11,550 bases of DNA from Nitrososphaerota archaeon (GTDB taxonomy: Archaea; Thermoproteota; Bathyarchaeia; Bathyarchaeales; Bathycorpusculaceae), in assembly GCA_031283385.1 (NCBI GenBank), contig JAITBW010000092.1:1-11550 (forward strand), in the 5' to 3' direction. The translations under genes and the position numbers were made by a program. Each line of letters opens with the position of its first letter. Position 1 is the stretch's first letter. Shown here piece by piece: positions 5,878-11,550 of the stretch. Below the pieces are notes generated by a model, which saw only the letters and a list, made by a program, of their open reading frames with translations, ran no database searches and was not told the origin of the DNA.

Positions 5878-7158
5878 CTATGCATATCTTAACGCATCCA
5901 CTGGTTTAAGTTTTGAAGCCCTCCAGGCAGGATATAATGCAAAGATTACACTTACACCTACACCAAAGCCTAAAGCACCAAGAAACACTGTAGGCGTAAG
6001 CACAGGTGTAAGAGCAAAATTACCGCCACCAAATATACCTGAAGCAAGCACTGTAGCTGTAACATTAGCTAGAACCCAGCCGCCGATTATACCAATGAGT
6101 GCGCCCATTAAACCTATGATTACTGATTCGCCTAGAAATATAGCTAAAACCGTTCTGTTTTTCATACCTAACGCTTTTAATATACCAATTTCTCGTGTGC
6201 GTTCAATTAAGGAAACTATCATAATGTTCATTATGCCAACGCCTGCTACTAGAAGGGAAATTGCTGCAATGCCACCTAAGAAGAGCTGTATAGTGCTAAA
6301 AATGCTTTCCAGCACAGATTGCAAAGCGTCTGGAGATATTACAGCTACTTGACCAGCAAAATGTTCTTGGATCAAATTTGTAACACTATCAACTGTAGCT
6401 TTGTCACTATTTGTTAGAGTTACAATTATCATGTCACAGGTATCTGTTCCAAAAAAGCTCTCAGCTGTTGACAATGGAATATAAACACCTGTATCAGATG
6501 GTCCACCTATGCCAAATCCGCCTACTGTTCCCAAAACGCCACTAACCTGTGCAGCATATGTTTCATTCATTGGTGGTCGTGTTGTAGCATTAAGCCATAG
6601 TACATTCATATTATCTCCAATGGTGATGATTTGAGTACCGTTTCTACCAGGGTCAGCTATTCGACTGCCAAGTATAATCGTGTTTTCTTGTGGGTTAGTT
6701 GGAATTGTTCCTGTTACAGCAGAAAAAGTACTGTATACCTGTGCATATGTTGCAAAGTCAACACCATATATAGTTACACGACGGTTTATGTTTCCTGACG
6801 CAACGTATCCAGATCGTTGAATTATAGCAAGGGCACTATCTATATCTGGAGACAAGTTTTCTATTTCGGCAGTATCACTAAGATACAAGTTGAAACCGGA
6901 ACTATCTGCGCCGCTACCTACGTTTATGCTTAATCCTTCTTGACCTGAAGTGTCGCCTCCAGGCATAATTATTAACGAATTGGCTGATAGCCCTTGGTTT
7001 AGCTGATCAGTGATGCTTGCCTGCAGTCCTTGTGTTATAGATAAGAGGGCAACTATGGCTGCTATTCCTATTATGACGCCTAGCATGGTTAGTCCTGCTC
7101 GGAGTTTGCGGAGTTTTATTGCGCTAAATGAGTATCCGAAAATGTCTGGTGTTTTCAT
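5878..7158 (-). CDS. MacB/FtsX-type ABC transporter permease
   Basis: 426-residue membrane protein with standard MacB topology: an N-terminal cytoplasmic stretch, TM1 at about 21-45, a large extracellular MacB-type periplasmic-core-like domain (about 50-285), then three TM helices at about 290-314, 339-365 and 390-410. The loop after TM2, ERTREIGILKALGM, is the hallmark FtsX coupling segment that meets the ATPase, and the end APAWRAS-like LYPAWRASKLKPVDALRYA is family-typical. These proteins move or mechanically act on substrates at the outer face (peptides, lipoproteins, drugs) rather than pump through a channel. The start follows the ATPase stop by a single base (TAA C ATG), with GGTGA six bases before ATG, so translation is coupled. 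No membrane-fusion partner is present, normal for archaea. Substrate unknown. Confidence 0.9.
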   Translation of the reverse strand: MKTPDIFGYSFSAIKLRKLRAGLTMLGVIIGIAAIVALLSITQGLQASITDQLNQGLSANSLIIMPGGDTSGQEGLSINVGSGADSSGFNLYLSDTAEIENLSPDIDSALAIIQRSGYVASGNINRRVTIYGVDFATYAQVYSTFSAVTGTIPTNPQENTIILGSRIADPGRNGTQIITIGDNMNVLWLNATTRPPMNETYAAQVSGVLGTVGGFGIGGPSDTGVYIPLSTAESFFGTDTCDMIIVTLTNSDKATVDSVTNLIQEHFAGQVAVISPDALQSVLESIFSTIQLFLGGIAAISLLVAGVGIMNIMIVSLIERTREIGILKALGMKNRTVLAIFLGESVIIGLMGALIGIIGGWVLANVTATVLASGIFGGGNFALTPVLTPTVFLGALGFGVGVSVIFALYPAWRASKLKPVDALRYA

Positions 7159-7159
7159 G

Positions 7160-7843
7160 TTAATTCACCGTGTCAGATTGTATTTCGCCGTCGAACATTT
7201 GTACTGTTCTTCTGGCTTCGTTTGCTAGTTTTTGGTCGTGTGTAACCATTATGATGCTGACTCCGTTTTCTTTGTTGAGTGTGTGTATTAAGGTCATTAC
7301 TTCTTTAGCTGTTTTAGAGTCGACATTGCCTGTGGGTTCATCTAGGAGTAAAAATTTTGGGTTATTTGCTAGTGCTCGTGCAATTGCAACACGTTGTTGT
7401 TGTCCGCCGCTGAGTTCAGCAGGTTTGTGGTTTATGCGATCTTTTAGACCGACTGTTTCAAGTAGTTCTAATGTGCGTTTGTTGTGTTCTGTTCTGTTCA
7501 TATTAGCTATAGACATTGCTAATTCAACATTTGCTTTAGCAGTTAAACGTGGAATTAGATTGAAGAATTGGAAAACGAAGCCGATTTTTAAGCGTAATTC
7601 AGAAAGTTGATTATCGCCAAGTTTACTAATATCTACACCATCTATAAGTAGTGTGCCAGAAGTTGGTTTATCAAGGGCACCTAAAAGGTTGAGCATTGTG
7701 GATTTGCCGCTGCCAGATGGGCCAAGTATAGATATAAAGTCGCCAGTATCTACTTTGAGGTTAACACCGCGTAAGGCTTCAACTGGAATTTTGCCTAACA
7801 TATAAGTTTTTTTAAGGTCAATAGCTTCGATTATTGTTGACAT
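7160..7843 (-). CDS. MacB/LolD-type ABC transporter ATPase
   Basis: 227-residue nucleotide-binding subunit that pairs with the downstream FtsX-type permease. Walker A GPSGSGKST is at 41-49, Q-loop at the FVFQFFNL segment, the signature LSGGQQQRVAIARAL in the middle, Walker B LLLDEPTGN, and the switch histidine in VTHD. The A-loop tyrosine (Y14) and the LLDEPTGNVDSKT stretch are characteristic of the MacB/LolD/FtsE subfamily. Length is standard. The start ATG at 7843 has GAGGT seven bases upstream. It is the first gene of the operon, behind a TATA box at 7885-7895 with flanking repeats. Export ATPase function is certain by family; the substrate is not visible. Confidence 0.93.
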   Translation of the reverse strand: MSTIIEAIDLKKTYMLGKIPVEALRGVNLKVDTGDFISILGPSGSGKSTMLNLLGALDKPTSGTLLIDGVDISKLGDNQLSELRLKIGFVFQFFNLIPRLTAKANVELAMSIANMNRTEHNKRTLELLETVGLKDRINHKPAELSGGQQQRVAIARALANNPKFLLLDEPTGNVDSKTAKEVMTLIHTLNKENGVSIIMVTHDQKLANEARRTVQMFDGEIQSDTVN

Positions 7844-7872
7844 TTTTCTTACCTCTACTCTAACTGCCTCAC

Positions 7873-7929
7873 AGTATCGAATAGTTTAATATAAATAGTA
7901 TCGCAAATCAGGTATACACCAAAGGTGTA
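7873..7929 (-). promoter_or_regulatory. Exporter operon promoter: TATA box flanked by direct repeats, with an upstream inverted repeat
   Basis: On the minus strand the TATA box TTTATATTAAA spans 7895-7885, placing the transcript start near 7864 and leaving a leader of about 20 bases with the GAGGT ribosome site. The 7-mer AGTATCG (plus-strand reading) occurs at 7873-7879 and 7897-7903, one copy on each side of the TATA box, 24 bases apart. Upstream, TACACC-AAA-GGTGTA (7915-7929) is a perfect inverted repeat. These are good candidates for activator and repressor sites. Confidence 0.5.
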
Positions 7930-7969
7930 AGAAACTGTTTTTAGAAATATAGCTAAAAATGTGTTAAAG

Positions 7970-8650
7970 TTATGTTTTTATTAAAGTGCCAACGTTTTGT
8001 CCGTTTGCGGCTAAAAGTAGGTTTTCTGGTTTAAATCCGTTGAAAACGATTAATTTTAGGTAGTTGCGTTTTAGAATGTCAATGGCAATAGAGTCGATTA
8101 TTTGATGGATTCCCACTTTATGTTCGCTATGTTCAAGCACATGTGTTAAATCATCGAAAGTCATTTCATCTAATTTTATGGCGTCGGGGAATTTGCGTGG
8201 GTCTTTAGTGTAAACGCCTTCTTGGTCAGTTCCTTTAATTAGTAAGTCTGCGCGTAGGCGTTCAGCTACGAGTGCGCCTACAGTATCTGTTGTATGTCCC
8301 GGTTTTAATCCGCCCATTACAACAATTTTTCCTTGTGCAAAGCATTCAGCTGCTTCGTCAAGTGTAGTGGTTACTTTTCCGTTGCTTAAATTTCCAAGTT
8401 TTTCCATAAATAACTGTGCGTATAGTCGTGAAATGGATATGGCTATTTGGTCCTGTGCGGCGGGTTCGAGGTTTAGGTTTTTTGCGATGTTTATAAATTC
8501 TCGTGCGAGTGTTCCGCCGCCTAAAATTACTGCGATTTCGTGTCCTTGCAGTTTAATTTGCTCTATTAAGTGAGCGTATTTATTCATCAGGTCTGTGTTA
8601 ACAGGAGAGGCTATAACTGAGCCGCCGATGCGGATAACTAGGCGCGTCAA
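7970..8650 (-). CDS. pyrH: Uridylate kinase (UMP kinase), archaeal type
   Basis: 226-residue amino-acid-kinase-fold enzyme that phosphorylates UMP to UDP with ATP in the cytoplasm, a step of pyrimidine nucleotide synthesis. The N-terminal strand and glycine loop RIGGSVIASP (7-16), the second loop GGGTLAREF (44-52), the UMP-binding segment GHTTDTVGALVAE near 118-130 and the ATP segment KGTDQEGVYTKDP are those of the archaeal UMPK subgroup, which is shorter than the bacterial PyrH (about 240 aa). The start is TTG at 8650: GTGAT sits five bases upstream as ribosome site, and the resulting MTRLVIRIGGSV lines up with the family N-terminus, so no ATG is missing. It diverges from the glycosylase gene across 53 bases. 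Confidence 0.92.
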   Translation of the reverse strand: MTRLVIRIGGSVIASPVNTDLMNKYAHLIEQIKLQGHEIAVILGGGTLAREFINIAKNLNLEPAAQDQIAISISRLYAQLFMEKLGNLSNGKVTTTLDEAAECFAQGKIVVMGGLKPGHTTDTVGALVAERLRADLLIKGTDQEGVYTKDPRKFPDAIKLDEMTFDDLTHVLEHSEHKVGIHQIIDSIAIDILKRNYLKLIVFNGFKPENLLLAANGQNVGTLIKT

Positions 8651-8678
8651 TAAGTATCACTGCTATAGGTACACGATG

Positions 8679-8690
8679 TTTTTATTAAAA
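8679..8690. promoter_or_regulatory. Shared AT block: TATA region of divergent pyrH and glycosylase genes
   Basis: TTTTTATTAAAA can be read as a TATA box in both directions. For pyrH (minus) it is centred about 35 bases before the TTG, giving a leader of about 9 bases carrying GTGAT. For the glycosylase (plus) it predicts a transcript start near 8711, after the first possible TTG (8704), which favours a start further in. Confidence 0.4.
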
Positions 8691-8703
8691 TAGTTACTGC
8701 CAG

Positions 8704-9684
8704 TTGACAAACGTTATTATCTTAAAAATTGTTACTAAATTGGTGTGTGGCAGAAATTCATTGATTCAGAAAGCAACTGTGGTAATTGAGCCGTTAGCCC
8801 CCTTTGATTTGGCGACAAGTTCGCTTGTTTTTATAGATGGGAATAGATGTGTTAGAAGTTATCAGAATGATTGTTTTTCACAGGTTATAGATGTTGGCAG
8901 CAGGCTCGTTTGGGCGAGGCTTACGTCAAATGGCTGTGTTAATAATCCAAAGTTAACGCTTGAGTTATATGCTGAGGGTTTGTGTTTTTCTGAGGAGGAA
9001 AAACTGCAGGCTGTAAGTGTGATTAGTCGTATTTTTAGTTTAGATATGCCCTTGGAGTCTTTTTATAGTCATGTGCAGGGGGATTTTGTTATGGCGCGGG
9101 TGACGCAGATGTTGTGTGGTTTCAAGTTTCCTACGACGCCTACGGTTTTTGAGGCGCTTATAGATGCTATAGTGGAGCAGCAGATTTCTATTAAAGTTGC
9201 GCGGGGTATTGAGGAGCGTTTGGCGGTTATGTTTGGTGAGGCGGTTATTGTGGGTGGTGAAAAGTTTTTTGCGTTTCCGTCAGCGGCTGCTTTGGTGGAG
9301 GCGGGTGTTGAGGGTATTAGGCGTGTGGGGTTGAGTTTGCGTAAGGCTGAGTATATTTATGGTGTGTCTCAGCGTGTTGTTGGGGGTTTTTTGGATTTGG
9401 AGGGGTTAAAAGGGTGTGGTTCTAAGGAGGTGGTGGATGTGTTGGATGGTGTTCGTGGTATAGGTGTTTGGACGGCGGAGCTTACTTTGCTTAGGGGTAT
9501 GCAGCGGTTTGATGTTTTGCCGGCGGATGATTTTGGTTTGAGGCGTGTGATTTCTCGTTATTACTGTGGAGGCAGGTCTATTAATGCGGGTGAGGCGTGT
9601 CGAATTGCGGATGTGTGGGGTGAGTGGAGGGGGTTGGCTGCGTTTTATTTGATTATAGCTGAAGTGAAAAATGTTAGTGTGTGA
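8704..9684 (+). CDS. AlkA-like DNA-3-methyladenine glycosylase (HhH-GPD family)
   Basis: Base-excision repair enzyme that removes alkylated bases from DNA. 326 aa from TTG 8704. An AlkA_N-like beta domain fills roughly the first 110 residues. The helical part holds VEQQISIKVA (the GQQIS-type helix of AlkA), the helix-hairpin-helix VRGIGVWTAELTLL at 250-263 and the catalytic aspartate D276 in LPADDFGLRR, equivalent to AlkA Asp238. No Cys4 iron-sulfur cluster of the Nth/MutY type is seen. There is no ATG in the first 110 codons; candidate starts are TTG 8704, TTG 8740, GTG 8743 and TTG 8761. I favour 8761 (307 aa, start LIQKATVVIEPL) from family alignment and from the predicted transcript start, but cannot prove it. 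The coding strand is strikingly G/T-rich. The stop is three bases from the opposing permease stop. Confidence 0.87.
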   Translation: MTNVIILKIVTKLVCGRNSLIQKATVVIEPLAPFDLATSSLVFIDGNRCVRSYQNDCFSQVIDVGSRLVWARLTSNGCVNNPKLTLELYAEGLCFSEEEKLQAVSVISRIFSLDMPLESFYSHVQGDFVMARVTQMLCGFKFPTTPTVFEALIDAIVEQQISIKVARGIEERLAVMFGEAVIVGGEKFFAFPSAAALVEAGVEGIRRVGLSLRKAEYIYGVSQRVVGGFLDLEGLKGCGSKEVVDVLDGVRGIGVWTAELTLLRGMQRFDVLPADDFGLRRVISRYYCGGRSINAGEACRIADVWGEWRGLAAFYLIIAEVKNVSV

Positions 9685-9687
9685 TTA

Positions 9688-10539
9688 TTAGCGGATTAAG
9701 CGTTTTTTCATGATGTTTATGCTTAATAGGAAAAAGATTGTTGCTGCAATTGTTATCCATATGATGCTTATGGGGATTAGTGTTTGGGTGTTTAAGCCAA
9801 ATATTATTTCAGTCGAGCCTGTTAGGACGCTGCGTGTTAGGTTTACTATATGTGTTAGGGGTAGTGTTGTTAATGCAATTGCCTGTGCTGTTTGAGGTAG
9901 GGAGGATATAGGGAAGAATGTTCCGCTTAAAAATAGCATAGGTGTGATAAGTAGGAACATTGGGTAATTGAAAAAGTCTATGTTTGGGGCTATTGCTGTA
10001 AAGCACATAGCTATTGCGGAGAACATTAAGCCGCCAAAAAATGCTATTACCGGTATTAGCAGGAAGTAGGGAGCTGTTATTAGTGGTTGGGCTGTAAAGA
10101 GTCCGGATATGCCTATTACTGCTAGGACTATAGAGCTGTTTATTACTCCTCGTGTAGCGCCCCAGAGTAATTCGCCTGCTACGACTTCTTCAATGCTAAT
10201 AGGTGTAGCTACAATAGCGTCAAAAGTTTTCTGATAATACATGCGTACAAATGAGCCGTATGTGCACTCTAAGAAGGAGCCGTGCATTAAAGAAATAGCT
10301 ACAAGGGCAGGTGCGATAAAGTTAATGTAGGAAACGCCGTTAATTTCAGGTATAAACCCGCCTAAGCCGAAGCCAAATGCGAAAAGATACAAAATGGGTT
10401 CAAGCATTGACGGTAAAAAGTTGACGCCAATAGTTTTTCTAAATACGTCAGCGTTTCTTTGCCAAACTTTCCACACGTTTGAAGAAACTCGTGGTATGCT
10501 AAATTTTGCAGGCGACTTGCGGATATTTACCTCAGTCAA
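9688..10539 (-). CDS. ABC-2 type transporter permease (drug/polysaccharide exporter family)
   Basis: 283-residue inner-membrane subunit with six predicted membrane helices at about 38-60, 70-90, 127-147, 155-182, 187-212 and 253-276. The conserved ABC-2 segment FFPISSLP lies at the end of the fifth helix, and the cytoplasmic coupling loop KTFDAIVATPISIEEVVAGE follows the second. It resembles NodJ/DrrB-type permeases that export drugs, lipids or oligosaccharides with a DrrA-like ATPase. The start is TTG 10539, overlapping the end of the ATPase gene by eight bases (10532-10539), so translation is coupled. No strong ribosome site is visible and no earlier ATG or GTG is available in frame nearby. 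The coding strand is A/C-rich, unlike that of its operon partner. The substrate is unknown. Confidence 0.88.
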   Translation of the reverse strand: MTEVNIRKSPAKFSIPRVSSNVWKVWQRNADVFRKTIGVNFLPSMLEPILYLFAFGFGLGGFIPEINGVSYINFIAPALVAISLMHGSFLECTYGSFVRMYYQKTFDAIVATPISIEEVVAGELLWGATRGVINSSIVLAVIGISGLFTAQPLITAPYFLLIPVIAFFGGLMFSAIAMCFTAIAPNIDFFNYPMFLLITPMLFLSGTFFPISSLPQTAQAIALTTLPLTHIVNLTRSVLTGSTEIIFGLNTQTLIPISIIWITIAATIFFLLSINIMKKRLIR

Positions 10540-11482
10540 CTTCTCTAAGACCCCGCCCGGTTAATTTCAGAAATACATCTTCAAGATTTGCCTTACGAAT
10601 GGTAAAATTTTGTATCTTGTGCTCATGTAGAAAACTTTCAAAAACGCCATAAGGCTTAGGAGTAAAAACCTGCATAAGCTCACCTATTATTTCAACACGC
10701 GCATCAGAAAAAGCATCCTTAATAATGGGAATTAACGCCTCATCATAATCAAGTTCAAGCACGGATTCGCCTATATGTTTTTTAATTAACTCTTTAGGTT
10801 TACCGTCTTCAATAATTTTACCATGATCAACAATTATAATACGATCACACAAAATCTCTGCTTCATCCATATAATGAGTAGTTAAAATAATAGTTACCTG
10901 CAACTTTTTAAGCTGACGAACAGCATCCCAAACAAGATGCCTAGCCTGCGGATCAAGACCCGTAGTAGGCTCATCAAGCAATAACACCTGCGGATTATTC
11001 AAAAGCGCCCTAGCAAAAATAAGACGACGCTTCATACCCGTAGATAAAGCCTCAACATGCATATCACGCTTCTCCTGAAGCTGAAAAAACTCTAACTGCT
11101 CATTAGCCCGCCTCAAAGCATCAACTTTAGAAATACCAAAATACCTAGCATAAACAACAAGATTCTCCACAACAGAAAAATCAACATCCAAATTATCCTC
11201 CTGCGGAGCCACACCCACAACACCCTTAATCGCCCTATCCTCCGTGTAAACACTTAAACCAGCAATAGACAAAACACCAGAAGTAGGAGGCAAAAAACAA
11301 TACATCATACGCACCGTAGTCGTCTTACCAGCACCATTTGGACCAAGAAAACCCACACATTCCCCACGATAAACCTCAAAATCAACCCCATCAACAGCTA
11401 CAAAATCACCATACCGCTTAGTTAACCCAACAGCCTTTATCACAACATCACACAATTCTCGAGAGAAAACACTCCACTCCAC
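10532..11482 (-). CDS. ABC-2 exporter ATPase, DrrA/NodI-like
   Basis: 316-residue nucleotide-binding subunit. Walker A GPNGAGKTT is at 47-55, the Q-loop at VAPQEDN (91-97), signature LSTGMKRRL (146-154; the common LSGGM has T here, as in many of this group), Walker B LLLDEPTTGLD (167-177) and switch H203 in TTHYMDEAE. A C-terminal domain of about 80 residues follows, as in drug-efflux ATPases of the DrrA/NodI type. The GTG start at 11482 is supported by a TATA-like element at leaderless distance; V14 (GTG 11443) is an alternative that would begin MIKAVGLTKRYG as in relatives. It is followed by the overlapping permease gene. The drug-efflux label is by family; the real substrate is unknown. 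Confidence 0.9.
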   Translation of the reverse strand: MEWSVFSRELCDVVIKAVGLTKRYGDFVAVDGVDFEVYRGECVGFLGPNGAGKTTTVRMMYCFLPPTSGVLSIAGLSVYTEDRAIKGVVGVAPQEDNLDVDFSVVENLVVYARYFGISKVDALRRANEQLEFFQLQEKRDMHVEALSTGMKRRLIFARALLNNPQVLLLDEPTTGLDPQARHLVWDAVRQLKKLQVTIILTTHYMDEAEILCDRIIIVDHGKIIEDGKPKELIKKHIGESVLELDYDEALIPIIKDAFSDARVEIIGELMQVFTPKPYGVFESFLHEHKIQNFTIRKANLEDVFLKLTGRGLREVD

Positions 11483-11504
11483 AACAAACTAAACACAAAC
11501 AACC

Positions 11505-11511
11505 ATTAAAA
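11505..11511 (-). promoter_or_regulatory. Possible TATA element of the ABC-2 operon
   Basis: TTTTAAT on the minus strand is centred about 26 bases before the GTG at 11482, the spacing expected for a leaderless transcript. No Shine-Dalgarno precedes that GTG. The match is weak and the surrounding sequence is A/C-rich on the plus strand. Confidence 0.3.
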
Positions 11512-11550
11512 CCAATCCCCAACAAACCACAAAAAATAACTAACTAACCA

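Noticed and set aside
7170..7610. 146-codon plus-strand frame opposite the exporter ATPase
   Set aside because: It is a shadow of the ABC ATPase gene, whose motifs are complete on the minus strand.
11537..11548. TAAC repeated three times at the window edge
   Set aside because: Only twelve bases long, at the very end of the window; too short to interpret as a repeat array or telomere-like element.

Overview
The window is an AT-rich archaeal chromosome segment, most likely from the TACK side of the archaea; Bathyarchaeia is my best guess. It carries a ribosomal protein of the eL38 type, which bacteria lack and which is known in archaea mainly from TACK and Asgard lineages. It also has archaeal versions of UMP kinase, MTA phosphorylase with a C-terminal CxC motif, and a YchF-like GTPase with a TGS domain. 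TATA-like boxes sit about 26-28 bases before some starts (leaderless style), and several genes appear to start at GTG or TTG. The phylum is inference; the archaeal call is firm.

Layout, left to right. (1) The C-terminal end of an unidentified plus-strand gene meets a minus-strand YchF/OLA1-type GTPase tail to tail. (2) A minus-strand gene for an unrecognised secreted protein (395 aa as called) has a perfect Shine-Dalgarno but no canonical start at the right spacing, plus a palindromic promoter region. (3) Plus-strand eL38 is followed by an mtnP-apt pair, in which MTA phosphorylase releases adenine and adenine phosphoribosyltransferase turns it into AMP; a hairpin terminator closes the pair. 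(4) A PadR-type repressor (minus) is followed by about 700 bases without a clear gene, holding palindromes, short direct repeats and one small ORF with a good ribosome site. (5) A MacB/FtsX-type ABC exporter operon (minus, ATPase then permease) has an ornate promoter. (6) Archaeal UMP kinase (minus) and an AlkA-like DNA glycosylase (plus) diverge from a shared 53-base promoter region. (7) A second ABC exporter of the ABC-2/drug-efflux type (minus, ATPase then permease with overlapping ends) closes the window.

Functional themes are nucleotide salvage (mtnP, apt, pyrH), translation and ribosome function (eL38, YchF-like GTPase), DNA alkylation repair, and two exporters, one possibly under PadR control. 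I see no tRNA, rRNA, CRISPR array, insertion sequence, transposase, phage gene or defence system. The more unusual signals are the non-canonical start of the secreted protein, the perfect 16-bp palindromes in two intergenic regions, and an abrupt change in strand composition inside the ABC-2 operon.
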